Shown here piece by piece: positions 8,536-16,805 of a DNA stretch of 64,000 nt. Within the stretch, counting starts at the first letter, position 1. Each line of letters begins with the position of its first letter. The position numbers and the translations under genes were made by a program. This stretch comes from Acidobacteriota bacterium. Lineage in GTDB: Bacteria; Acidobacteriota; Blastocatellia; Pyrinomonadales; Pyrinomonadaceae. Where the stretch lies: positions 248,001 through 312,000 of the forward strand of contig JADJOS010000005.1 in assembly GCA_016713675.1 (NCBI GenBank), given 5' to 3'. The notes beneath the pieces were generated by a model. The model ran no database searches, was not told where the DNA came from, and saw only the letters and a list, made by a program, of their open reading frames with translations.

Positions 8536-9768
8536 ATGACAGTTCAACTATCCGATATTCAGGACGCACGTCGATTGTTAGAAGGCATTATTAACAAGAC
8601 GCCTATCGTCGCGGACAGCCGTTTGAGCAAAGAAACCGGTGCCAACGTCTTCCTCAAGGCCGAGTCTATGCAGAAGAGCGGGTCGTTCAAGATCCGCGGG
8701 GCGTATAACACTATCTCGCGGCTGTCGAACGAGGAGAAAGACCGCGGAGTGATCGCGGCTTCGGCGGGGAATCATGCGCAGGGCGTGGCGTATGCGGCGC
8801 AGCTTTTGGGCGTGAGATCCACGATCGTGCTGCCGGTGCATGCTCCGCTGACGAAGGTGATGGCGACCAAGGACCTCGGTGCCCACGTCATTATGCACGG
8901 CTCGACGTTCGACGAAGCCGTCGCTTACTCCAAAGAGCTGCAGCAGGAACGCGGCTTTACCTACGTCCATGCCTTTGACAATCCAAACGTCGTCGCCGGG
9001 CAGGGAACTATCGGGCTTGAGATAGTCGAAACCCTGCCCGAGATATCCACGATCATCGTCCCGATCGGCGGCGGAGGGCTGATCTCGGGCATTGCGATCG
9101 CGGCGAAGACATTAAAGCCGTCCGTCCGCATCATCGGCGTGCAATCGGTAAACGTATCCTGGGTCAAGCCGTCGCTCGAGGCGGGACATGCGGTGATACC
9201 GGTGCCCAAACCGACCATCGCGGACGGCATCGCGGTCAAGACACCGGGCGAACTCACCTTGCCTCTTATCCAAAACTACGTCGACGAGATCGTCGAGGTG
9301 ACCGACGAAGAGGTCGCGCACGGCATATATCATTGCGTTTCGCACAGCCATCTCGTCGTCGAAGGTGCGGGTGCGGCGGGCGTCGCGGCGTTGCTCGCGA
9401 ATAAGTTCAGCGTGACTCCGGGCGAGACTATCTGTGCGGTCTTGTGCGGGGGCAATATCGACGCCAATCTGCTGGCCCGCGTGCTCGAACAGGTACTCGT
9501 TCGCCAGGGCCGCTACATCATGCTCAAAGTCCTCGTCATGGACCGCCCCGGCATGCTCGCCGGCCTGCTCGACACCGTCGCCGATTCGGGCGCCAACGTC
9601 GTCGAGGTCTTCCACCGCCGCGCCATGTGGCTCGCCCCCCTCGGCCGCGTCGGCATCGAACTCCTCCTCGAGGTCCGCGACCACCCCCACGGCCGAGAGG
9701 TCCAAAAACACCTAGAGGACGCCGGCTATCATGTTGAACCCGAAGGTCAGGATACGTGGGAGGAATAG
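8536..9768 (+). CDS. ilvA: Threonine ammonia-lyase with ACT domain
   Basis: 410 residues from ATG 8536; the longer upstream frame runs through the palindromic element and is not coding. It converts threonine to 2-oxobutyrate and ammonia in the cytosol. The PLP-binding lysine is K52 in SGSFKIRGA, and the Gly-rich phosphate loop is GGGGLISG. A C-terminal ACT-like domain (about 330-405) makes it the short catabolic/regulated type rather than the 500-residue biosynthetic form with two ACT-like domains. With tdh and kbl elsewhere in the window it gives two routes for threonine breakdown. It could also feed isoleucine synthesis. Confidence 0.9.
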   Translation: MTVQLSDIQDARRLLEGIINKTPIVADSRLSKETGANVFLKAESMQKSGSFKIRGAYNTISRLSNEEKDRGVIAASAGNHAQGVAYAAQLLGVRSTIVLPVHAPLTKVMATKDLGAHVIMHGSTFDEAVAYSKELQQERGFTYVHAFDNPNVVAGQGTIGLEIVETLPEISTIIVPIGGGGLISGIAIAAKTLKPSVRIIGVQSVNVSWVKPSLEAGHAVIPVPKPTIADGIAVKTPGELTLPLIQNYVDEIVEVTDEEVAHGIYHCVSHSHLVVEGAGAAGVAALLANKFSVTPGETICAVLCGGNIDANLLARVLEQVLVRQGRYIMLKVLVMDRPGMLAGLLDTVADSGANVVEVFHRRAMWLAPLGRVGIELLLEVRDHPHGREVQKHLEDAGYHVEPEGQDTWEE

Positions 9769-9819
9769 TCAACGCCCGCAGCAACGGATCATCGAAATTA
9801 TCCATCAAATGGGTGAACC

Positions 9820-10470
9820 ATGAGAAATCTTCTTATTTCATTATTCGTCTCTGCAGTAATTATTAACGCACTCGCCACATTATCTGTGTCGCAAACTCCT
9901 CCCCCGCGCGAATGTAAAATAGGCGGCAATGTATTCGACATGAATGAGGCGAGTTATGTGGGCGCTACCGTGACCTTTTCAAACTCGATAATAAAAAAGT
10001 CCAGTAACACTCTGACTGTGGAAGAAAACGAATATGAATTATCGCTCCCCGAGGGCGTCTATGAAATAACCGTGGCGCAAGGGTTGAACAAACCGCCATT
10101 TCAACGGTCAAAGCTCGTCCACTCCTGTTCAAATCCTCTACGAGTTAATTTATGGATTCACCCCTATTGCATTTCCGGCTGTATGAGCCGCGTCTATTCC
10201 GAAACGCTGCGAAAAGATTGGGTGGCAGATTCGGTGTCACAAATAGTCCTTACGAACGATGGTTCAAAGAAATTGAAAGACGGAACCGTCTATTATTCCG
10301 GTCTGCTCACCTACAACAACTACACGATTCTTGCGGCGGAAATTCTAGTAGATTCAAAAAATAAGACCGTAACTGCGGCGGGTAACGTGCGCGTCGAAGA
10401 CGGGAAAACAAGGAAACACTATGATCGCGTGACCATGACCTTTTCAAAGGACGGCATCACATTCAAGTAG
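9820..10470 (+). CDS. Exported protein with carboxypeptidase-regulatory-like domain
   Basis: 216 residues, not assigned to a named family. A signal peptide (about 1-25, ending near LSVSQT) is followed by a beta-sandwich region typical of carboxypeptidase regulatory-like domains: ECKIGGNVFDMNEASYVGAT, then PEGVYEITVAQG. Four cysteines are present (two in YCISGC). The C-terminal 45 residues (DSKNKTVTAAGNVRVEDG) resemble a strand repeat of LptA/OstA proteins. The frame is GC-poorer than its neighbours. Function is unknown; a cell-surface or periplasmic role is inferred. Confidence 0.65.
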   Translation: MRNLLISLFVSAVIINALATLSVSQTPPPRECKIGGNVFDMNEASYVGATVTFSNSIIKKSSNTLTVEENEYELSLPEGVYEITVAQGLNKPPFQRSKLVHSCSNPLRVNLWIHPYCISGCMSRVYSETLRKDWVADSVSQIVLTNDGSKKLKDGTVYYSGLLTYNNYTILAAEILVDSKNKTVTAAGNVRVEDGKTRKHYDRVTMTFSKDGITFK

Positions 10471-10663
10471 CCCGCACGTTAGTAAGGGCGGGACGCGGGT
10501 GGTTGGGGTGGTGGGGATGCTCCCAAAAAGCAGAGGGCTGCCTTTGGCACAAGCCCGCACGATAGTAAGGGCGTTTCGCGAACTCACCCTAGCGACAGAA
10601 CGCCGCATCGGAAAGGCTCCGCCACATCCTGAACTTGGATGTTACGCCCTTACTTCGTGCGGG
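10471..10663. repeat. Three-copy 20-bp intergenic repeat (two direct, one inverted)
   Basis: CCCGCACGTTAGTAAGGGCG occurs at 10471-10490, directly after the stop of the preceding gene. A copy with one change is at 10554-10573. An inverted copy one base shorter is at 10645-10663 (CGCCCTTACTTCGTGCGGG). The word CTGCCTTTGG also occurs twice. This is the first part of a 691-bp gene-free stretch (10471-11161); I see no protein gene in it. Confidence 0.7.
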
Positions 10664-10770
10664 ATTCTGCCTTTGGTGGCGGAAACGCGAGTGTGAACGA
10701 GTGTGCCGGGTTGAATGAACAAGACGCTGGCACTCTCCTTAACAGTCGCGTTTCCGCGAAAGCTCAAACT

Positions 10771-11106
10771 GTGACAGAGTGCTTCGGTTCCGTGACAAGG
10801 CCGACAGGTCGGTTGATGTAGCGTTACGGTTCTGTGACAAAGCCCAATGGTCCGCTGACGCAGCGTTACGGTTCCGTGACAAAGCGGAATGTTTGGCTGA
10901 CGTAGCGTTATGTTTTGGCGCCGTAACGCAATGTTTCCGCGCCGTAGCCCAATGTTTCCGCGCAGTAACGCAATGTTTTCGCGCCTTAGCCCAATGTTTC
11001 CGCGCCGTAACGCAATGTTTTCGCGCCGTAATGCAATGTTTTCGCGCCTTAGCCCAACGCTTTCGTGCACTAGTCCAATGTTTCGCTGGCAGAGCGTTGT
11101 GTTGGC
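10771..11106. repeat. Tandem array of sixteen 21-bp units
   Basis: Sixteen units of exactly 21 bp run without a break. The last eight or so are close to GCGCCGTAACGCAATGTTTCC; the first seven drift and alternate GTGACAAAGC... with CTGACGYAGC..., suggesting a 42-bp higher-order unit. Because 21 is a multiple of three and the unit lacks stops, long frames stay open on both strands (7-residue repeats such as LRRENIA, ARKHCVT and FRAVTQC). That is a by-product of the period and not evidence of a protein. The array ends about 55 bp before the stop of the gene on the opposite strand. Confidence 0.9.
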
Positions 11107-11161
11107 CTACGGAGTTGTGGCGTGAGACGTGCGAACTACTGAGACGTACCAATTCTGCATT

Positions 11162-11650
11162 TTAGATGGTATTCAGCGGATCGGGTTCGTATTTGTCTTC
11201 CGATGAGTTTTCGTTTGCGGGGATCGCAGTCGTTACCGCCAGGCCGAAGTAGTCGACTTGGACGGCGCCGTGGCGGTGCATGATGGCGGCGGCGGCGTCT
11301 TTGCGTTCCGTCTTGTGGATGTGGACCATCAGGACGCAGTGGCCTTCGTTGAGTGCCTTTTCGTAGCGATCCATGATGACGCGGTCGAAGGTAATGTTGC
11401 GGAACGAGCGCAGCATCTTCGCGATCAAGCCGTGCTCGTCGCCGTGGAAGTCGTACGTCTCCGCTCCCGGAACGCCGCAGAAGAGCTCAATATCATGCGG
11501 GTCGAACGCACTGGACTTCAATTCGTCCGCCGCCGCGACTCCGGCGTTCGAATCCTCGAATATTCCCATCAACTTGTACAACGGATCCGGCGTAAACGCC
11601 TGCTCGCTATTGATATCTACGACCTGTGATGTGGCTTCGTTGGTATTCAT
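11162..11650 (-). CDS. Conserved hypothetical protein, stress-protein-like fold
   Basis: 162 residues, no signal peptide. The central part reads like a short alpha/beta domain that tracks a general-stress-protein (YflT/heat-induced) pattern: FEDSNAGVAAADELKSSAFDPHDIELFCG, then a loop, then HCVLMVHIHKT and AAAIMHRHGA. The last 30 residues are polar and probably disordered. No catalytic motif is evident. It stands alone, with the tandem array downstream and the transglycosylase genes beyond a hairpin upstream in coordinate order. The frame and codon use look real; the function is unknown. Confidence 0.7.
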   Translation of the reverse strand: MNTNEATSQVVDINSEQAFTPDPLYKLMGIFEDSNAGVAAADELKSSAFDPHDIELFCGVPGAETYDFHGDEHGLIAKMLRSFRNITFDRVIMDRYEKALNEGHCVLMVHIHKTERKDAAAAIMHRHGAVQVDYFGLAVTTAIPANENSSEDKYEPDPLNTI

Positions 11651-11709
11651 GTTGGCTAGTGTAGCAAGGTAGCGGCGGCGTGTATGTTAGGTATCACACA
11701 AATGCCAGA

Positions 11710-11729
11710 ACCGCCCGCAAGCGCGGGCG
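11710..11729 (-). terminator. GC-rich hairpin after the transglycosylase gene
   Basis: A perfect 8-bp stem CCGCCCGC/GCGGGCGG with loop AAGC lies 8 bases past the stop of the lytic transglycosylase. Only a weak T tract (TTCTGG) follows on the minus strand, so it may be a short palindromic repeat rather than a classical terminator. Confidence 0.45.
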
Positions 11730-11737
11730 GTACGGTA

Positions 11738-12643
11738 CTACCTTTTCATCAGATTATCGTCGTACAGATCGCGGTAGATGCGGAAATTTGTCATTACCTT
11801 GAAGACGTAGGTCTTGGTCTCGGCAAAGCCGACTTCGGAGGCAAAGATGGCTGGGTCTTTGGGTTTCGAGCGGTTCAGCCATCGCATAGCGTTGTCTTCG
11901 CCGCCGTTGTAGCTGGCCGCTATCGCCTCATAGAGGCCGCCGAATTGGCCCTTGAGATCGGCGAGGTATTCGATGCCGATGGCGATATTGATACGCGGCT
12001 GGTAGAGATCGTCAGGCTGAAGGGCAGTATAACCGGCCTTTTTGTTGTATTTAAGTGCAGTGTCGAGCACAAGCTGCATCAATCCGCGGGCCGCCGAAGG
12101 CGATTTTACCGCAGGGCGGAACGAGCTTTCCTGCTTCATGATCGCCAGCACGAATCTCGGATCGATCTTGTGCTTCTTGGCATACTGCAAGATCTCCATG
12201 CGGTATGGTGCGGGGAAATCAGTAGGCGTGACCTGTGCGATGGTCTTTACGCGGCCGGTGGAACCCGCGACCTTTTCGGCAGCAAGGCCACCGAAATATG
12301 AACGGCCGTTGTCCGGAATGGATGCGTACATCGCCATCGCGTCGTTCTTTTTACCAGCTTTTTCGAGGGCGAACGCCCGCAGATACTTGATCTCGTCGAG
12401 GCTTGTCATCGAACCCGCAAATTTCGCCTGTGCCTGCGTCAGTGCCGCAGTCGCTTCGGCGTCGGCCCAAAGGCCTCGATAGATCTGCATGCGGAGACGG
12501 GCGTGAAGGGCGTTGGTCTCGGTGGGCTGGCCGGCAAATTTGTCGCGGACGCGATCGACCCATTGATTGGCGGCATCATATTGGTTCGATTCGCGAAGGG
12601 AATCGATCGCATTCAGATAGGCACCGTCGATTCGTTCGCCCAC
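11738..12643 (-). CDS. Lytic transglycosylase, catalytic part (split gene)
   Basis: 301 residues as listed from GTG 12643. The same frame continues upstream through one TAG codon into the TPR part at 12647-13105, so this is the 3' portion of one gene of about 455 codons. It holds helical repeats (about 1-135) and an SLT domain (about 160-290). Catalytic Glu is in IMKQESSFRP, followed by ARGLMQL and AASYNGG, the goose-lysozyme-like motifs of family 1 transglycosylases. It cleaves peptidoglycan with 1,6-anhydro product formation in the periplasm. As annotated, this piece alone has no signal peptide. Confidence 0.8.
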   Translation of the reverse strand: MGERIDGAYLNAIDSLRESNQYDAANQWVDRVRDKFAGQPTETNALHARLRMQIYRGLWADAEATAALTQAQAKFAGSMTSLDEIKYLRAFALEKAGKKNDAMAMYASIPDNGRSYFGGLAAEKVAGSTGRVKTIAQVTPTDFPAPYRMEILQYAKKHKIDPRFVLAIMKQESSFRPAVKSPSAARGLMQLVLDTALKYNKKAGYTALQPDDLYQPRINIAIGIEYLADLKGQFGGLYEAIAASYNGGEDNAMRWLNRSKPKDPAIFASEVGFAETKTYVFKVMTNFRIYRDLYDDNLMKR

Positions 12644-12646
12644 GGG

Positions 12647-13105
12647 CTACATTGTCACGTATTGCTCGTAGATCTTTGCGGCCTCGGCGTTTTTACCAAG
12701 ACGAACCAAACATGCGCCCTTGAAGTAAAGGCCCTCGCGTCCGTCTTTCAGCGCAGGATATTCCCGCGAGATGCGATCGAGGAACGGGATCGCCCGTGCA
12801 TATTGGCGTTCCCAATAGTACGACCGCCCCGTCATAAACAACGCTCCGGACATCGCCGGGTCGGACGAGAAATTGTCGAAGATCTTTTGAAAATGCTCAC
12901 GCGATTGAGGAAACTGGCGGTTGTCAAAGTACGCTCGGCCGCGTTCCAGATGCTCGGCGGCGGTCAGCGTGACAAGCTTTCCATCGGCACTGCGGCTCGC
13001 TCTGTCCTTTTCGACGATCGCTTTGAGTGCGGCGTCCGATACCTGCGAATATGCGAGCGAAGAGGCGATGGTGATGAGAAACACGAAGCTGAGCAAGTTT
13101 TTCAT
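12647..13105 (-). CDS. Lytic transglycosylase, N-terminal TPR part (split gene)
   Basis: 152 residues ending at TAG 12649-12647. A signal peptide (MKNLLSFVFLITIASSLAYSQ) precedes TPR-like helices (EHLERGRAYFDNRQFPQSRE, GRSYYWERQYARAI). Homologues of Slt type keep such repeats and the catalytic domain on one chain. Here the frame is unbroken across the stop: YVTM, stop, PVGERIDGAYLNA. One base change at the TAG would restore a 455-residue exported enzyme. TAG is used as a normal stop elsewhere in the window, so recoding is unlikely. Confidence 0.75.
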   Translation of the reverse strand: MKNLLSFVFLITIASSLAYSQVSDAALKAIVEKDRASRSADGKLVTLTAAEHLERGRAYFDNRQFPQSREHFQKIFDNFSSDPAMSGALFMTGRSYYWERQYARAIPFLDRISREYPALKDGREGLYFKGACLVRLGKNAEAAKIYEQYVTM

Positions 13106-13263
13106 AAGGCTTTAAACGGGCGAGTTTGAACAGGGATAGATTACCCGATTGTTAGAGGGTTTCGCAATCGAATCGGTTGTATCTTGTCGCGGTTGGCACA
13201 CTCCCTAGCGGCCGTTTCTGCCTCGTACATCCGGCGTGATAAAATCTTTTGTTTGGAGTTTAT

Positions 13264-14111
13264 ATGGAAATTGCACTAAACGGCGCGACTACGATGACCG
13301 CCGATCTGGAAACTGACATTCGAGCAGCCGCGGCCGCCGGATATGACTTGGTCGAGCTTCGCTCGAATAAGCTTTACGACTATCTAGATGCGAAAACGGT
13401 CGACGATCTCAAGGCACTGCTTACCGAGACGGGAATCGGTGTCTTGTCCATCAATACACTCGAACATATCACATGGCGCAGCGAAGAAGATTACGCCGAC
13501 ATCAAGGCCGAATGTGCCAAACTCTGCGAAATATCGGCCGCGATCGGCTGTCCGTATGTTCTTTCCGTGCCCGGTTCTCTGCGACAAGGTCCGAAGACCG
13601 ATGAGGAAACGATCGCGGAGTCGGTACGCGTTCTCAATGAACTCGCTGACATCGCGGAACCGTACGGCATTAAGATCGGTTTTGAGTTCCTCGGCGAAGC
13701 AGGGAATTCAGTGCAGACGCTGGATCTCGGCAGCAAGATCGTCAATTTGGTCGGACGCGACAGCGTTGGCAATGTGATGGACACCTACCATTTTTACGCG
13801 GGCAGCTCTTCGTACGAGGCGATCGACAGTCTCGATCCGAAAAGCTCTTCATTTTTCACATTAACGACGCCGAAGATCTGCCAAAATCAGAACTTAACGA
13901 TTCAAAGCGCCTCTATCCGGGTCTCGGGATCTTGCCGATCAAAGAAATAAAATCGCACCTCGACGGCATTGGCTACAACGGCCCGGTAAGCGTCGAGATA
14001 TTCCGCCCCGAATACTGGGAACAGGATCCATTCGAGGTTGCCGTCAAGGCCAAGGCCGCGACCGAAGAGGTTTTGGGATTAGGCAAATACGCAGCGGGCG
14101 GTAGTTGGTAA
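13264..14111 (+). pseudogene. Sugar phosphate isomerase/epimerase, frameshifted
   Basis: ATG 13264 has GGAG 8 bases upstream. The TIM-barrel (AP endonuclease 2 superfamily) reads through residue about 195 (GIKIGFEFLGEAG, NVMDTYHFYAG), then leaves frame and stops at 13950. From 13842 the other frame continues the barrel perfectly (KLFIFHINDAEDLP ... VSVEIFRPEYWEQDP) to TAA at 14109-14111. Adding one A in the A run 13840-13843 restores a protein of about 282 residues. Such enzymes act on sugars or inositols with a divalent metal. The next gene is a Gfo/Idh/MocA dehydrogenase, a common partner in inositol or sugar catabolism. Confidence 0.8.
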
Positions 14112-14235
14112 GAAGGAATTGCCGCGAAAAGGCACAGAAGGCGCAAAACGGAAAAGAACAGAAAATAAATCCTATTTTGCGGATTTTGTGGCTATTCGCG
14201 GCCTATGTATCTTAGCCGTTGCGGGAAAATATATA

Positions 14236-15204
14236 ATGGACAAAGTAAAGATCGGAATAGTTGGAACAGGATTCGTTGGTAATTTGCATGGGCGTATTTA
14301 TGCCCGCGAGGACCGGGCGGAGATCGCCGCGTTGTACGATATCATCCCTGAACGGGCTGAAAAGACGGCCAAGAGCATCGGCGGAAAGGTTTGTTCGTCG
14401 CGTGAGGAGCTTTTGGATAATTGTGATGCGGTGCTAGTTTGTGCCCCGAATCGGACTCACCTCGAGATCGCGACTGCAGCGGTCGATGCGGAAAAGCATG
14501 TGTTTTGCGAAAAGCCGTTCTCCATCGGGATTGAAGCCGCACAACTGCTTCTTGATACCGCGAACAATGGGAAAGGCGTCTTTCAAGTCGGTCATAATCG
14601 CCGGTACGCTCCGGTCTATCAGAAGCTGAAGGAATTTATCAGCGAAGACGCGGCGCATTCCGCACACGTCAAAATGAATCGCGGTGAGCTAAAGAATCCG
14701 GTCTGGACGGGCGATACGAATGTCACCGGCGGTTTTCTATACGAGACCACCATCCATCTCTTTGACATGATGCGATTTCAGTTCGGCGAGATCGAGGAAT
14801 TGACTGCGTACGGTTCGCAGCATGAATATCCCGAGCTCGATGAGTTCTCGATAATCTTTAAGTTCAAGAGCGGCTTTCATTGTACTTTTGCTTCGTCGTC
14901 GGACGCGAGCTGGCATTTTCCGTTTGAGCGGATCGAAGTTTTTTGCCATCACCGGACGATCATGACCGAAGAGATGGAACGGATCCTCGATTCACGCGGA
15001 ATGGACGCGAATTTTGACACGCACACATATCACATGACCGCTTGGGACGAGCGCTGGGGCTATGTCCAGGAAGATAAGGCATTTATCGATGCCATCCTCA
15101 TTGGGACGCCCCCGCCTGTTACAGCACATGACGGTTTCAAATCGGTGGAGCTTGTCGAATCGGTCTATAACGCGATCAGGTCGGGCGAGCGGGTCAGATT
15201 TTAG
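14236..15204 (+). CDS. Gfo/Idh/MocA family NAD(P)-dependent oxidoreductase
   Basis: 322 residues from ATG 14236. A Rossmann NAD(P)-binding half (GIVGTGFVGNLHGRIY, about 5-125) is followed by the family hallmark EKHVFCEKPFS, whose Lys is catalytic. The C-terminal alpha/beta substrate domain (about 130-315) contains GGFLYETTIHLFDMMRF. It oxidises a hydroxyl of a sugar or inositol. The gene sits 124 bp after the sugar isomerase gene and probably works on a related substrate, which I cannot name. The region between the two genes shows no structure I can assign. Confidence 0.88.
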   Translation: MDKVKIGIVGTGFVGNLHGRIYAREDRAEIAALYDIIPERAEKTAKSIGGKVCSSREELLDNCDAVLVCAPNRTHLEIATAAVDAEKHVFCEKPFSIGIEAAQLLLDTANNGKGVFQVGHNRRYAPVYQKLKEFISEDAAHSAHVKMNRGELKNPVWTGDTNVTGGFLYETTIHLFDMMRFQFGEIEELTAYGSQHEYPELDEFSIIFKFKSGFHCTFASSSDASWHFPFERIEVFCHHRTIMTEEMERILDSRGMDANFDTHTYHMTAWDERWGYVQEDKAFIDAILIGTPPPVTAHDGFKSVELVESVYNAIRSGERVRF

Positions 15205-15254
15205 AACATTTAGCCCGGAAAAGCGTTAAATAGCGGTTGCGATCGTAGTCATTT

Positions 15255-15728
15255 ATGACCAAGTGCCAAAATTGCGGAAACCAGAACTATCCAGAGGCGA
15301 ACTTTTGCCGCTTCTGCGGCACGAAGTTCAACGTAATGCGGCCTCAAACCCAGGTACAGGACAATCCTTACGACTATTCTGCACCACGCCCGTATTCCTG
15401 GAAGACCGACGAATTCACCACCAATACCGAGGCCCGTAAAACCATGAGTTCAGCCGGTACGGCACCGATCGATCATCGGCTTGGAAGTGGGCAAACACAG
15501 AACGTAAATCAGCCGCTTACTCCGTATCAACCCGTAAATCTCAGTCAGCCATACAGGTGTCCGCACTGTATGAGTCAGTTCCTGCCCCGTGTTGAAAAGC
15601 GGATATCGACAACAGGATGGGTCACATTTGCGGTCCTGCTCGTATTTTTCTTTCCTCTGTTCTGGATCGGATTTCTTATCAAAGAAGAGACCAGGATCTG
15701 CCCCAGCTGCAACACAACGGTCGCTTAG
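15255..15728 (+). CDS. Zinc-ribbon membrane protein with LITAF-like C-terminus
   Basis: 157 residues. An N-terminal zinc ribbon (CQNCGNQNYPEANFCRFCG, residues 4-22) is followed by a disordered Pro/Thr/Gln linker. The C-terminal module is CPHC (about 104-107), one very hydrophobic segment (WVTFAVLLVFFFPLFWIGF) and CPSC (about 150-153). Two CxxC knuckles flanking a membrane-embedded segment are the layout of LITAF domains, which pack against one membrane face. Function in bacteria is unknown. Its stop overlaps the stop of the convergent VWFA gene by 4 bases. Confidence 0.7.
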   Translation: MTKCQNCGNQNYPEANFCRFCGTKFNVMRPQTQVQDNPYDYSAPRPYSWKTDEFTTNTEARKTMSSAGTAPIDHRLGSGQTQNVNQPLTPYQPVNLSQPYRCPHCMSQFLPRVEKRISTTGWVTFAVLLVFFFPLFWIGFLIKEETRICPSCNTTVA

Positions 15729-16684
15729 CGGTAGTAATAGCCCTTTGGATGGTCGATCTTGATCTCCGGATTCGTGCTCGACACCTCGACCTTGTGATAT
15801 CCCTTTTTCATGTGCGTAGAAAGGTAAGTAAGAGCGAACTGCCGCCCAAGTAATATTTCGAGATCTTTGAAAAATGGTATAAGGCTGATCGGTGCGATAT
15901 TGCCTTGAAAAAAGGCACGACCGCCGGTTTCGTCTGCGATCCGCTGTAAAGAGCCCTGGCCTCCGAGCGAAAGTTGCGGATTCCGGTCATTTGTCAGGGC
16001 AGTTGGCGAATAAAAGGAATACACCGCGACACCGAATTTCTGTGCCCTGGCGATCGAGCGTTCGAGGTCAATGGTCTGCGTAATATCGCCCGGGGAAGTG
16101 CCTTGTGAGGTATCAACGCCGTCTGAAACGAGCAGTACGGCCCGTCGGCCAGACGGCAGGGCCTCAAACCGCTTTATTGCGTCGTGAACACCACCGTATG
16201 GTCCATTTCCGCCGTAGCCGATGCCGCTGACGATGCGGAGCGACCTTGCGGCTCTTTCGAGATCATCGGTAAATTTCTGTGCGGTCTGTAAATTTCCGCC
16301 GCGAATGTAGCCGACCATGACACGAGTGCCTTTGGGAAGACCGCGAATAAAATCCGCAATATCTTTGAGGTGCAGATTAAAATTGCTTGTGAGGTCTTCC
16401 TGGATCAGAACGGCGATCTCAAGTGGAGCACCGGTTACGCTTCGAATAGACAAGATCGTCTGCTCTTCTTTATCTTCGCGGACGATCAATCTATCGGCCT
16501 TAATGAACTCTTCGGACTGGTCGGATCTGAGCTCCTTTTTAGTATAGATCGAGATCGGGACCGTAACGGTGCGGACCTTCTGTTTGTCGCGAATGGACGG
16601 TTCTTGCGCTATCACCGGTTCTGCCGCCATGAAAAACGAAGCGAACGCCAGCGTTGCCAATAGAAATTTCCTTAAAAACCCCAT
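15725..16684 (-). CDS. Secreted VWFA-related protein of the acidobacterial type
   Basis: 319 residues from ATG 16684; upstream in-frame codons are not protein-like. A signal peptide (MGFLRKFLLATLAFASFFMAA) is followed by a von Willebrand factor A fold (about 95-300). The second metal-site region reads VLLVSDGVDTSQG, but the first MIDAS loop (usual DxSxS) is degenerate: LIQEDLTSNF. This pattern matches the VWFA-related family common in Acidobacteria. A role in adhesion or protein assembly outside the membrane is inferred. It supports the taxonomic guess more than any metabolic one. Confidence 0.78.
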   Translation of the reverse strand: MGFLRKFLLATLAFASFFMAAEPVIAQEPSIRDKQKVRTVTVPISIYTKKELRSDQSEEFIKADRLIVREDKEEQTILSIRSVTGAPLEIAVLIQEDLTSNFNLHLKDIADFIRGLPKGTRVMVGYIRGGNLQTAQKFTDDLERAARSLRIVSGIGYGGNGPYGGVHDAIKRFEALPSGRRAVLLVSDGVDTSQGTSPGDITQTIDLERSIARAQKFGVAVYSFYSPTALTNDRNPQLSLGGQGSLQRIADETGGRAFFQGNIAPISLIPFFKDLEILLGRQFALTYLSTHMKKGYHKVEVSSTNPEIKIDHPKGYYYR

Positions 16685-16805
16685 AGTTCTGTGCTCCCGA
16701 GCCGCCAATAGACCAATGATAGTATATTTTGTGCATTGAGTTAAACTTTTTATTGAAGGTGTTTTGTAGAGTTCGCGTTCAGTTTGTAAAGTAAAGTCGA
16801 ATGTT

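Noticed and set aside
10771..11106. CRISPR array
   Set aside because: Units are contiguous and all alike, with no unique spacers and no cas genes.
10642..11165. Several 120-140 codon frames in the 21-bp array on both strands
   Set aside because: Open only because the unit is 21 bp and stop-free; no ribosome site and frames on both strands are equally good.
12647..12649. Recoded TAG (pyrrolysine or stop-suppressor code)
   Set aside because: TAG ends many intact genes in the window (for example ilvA and tdh), so the codon is a normal stop.
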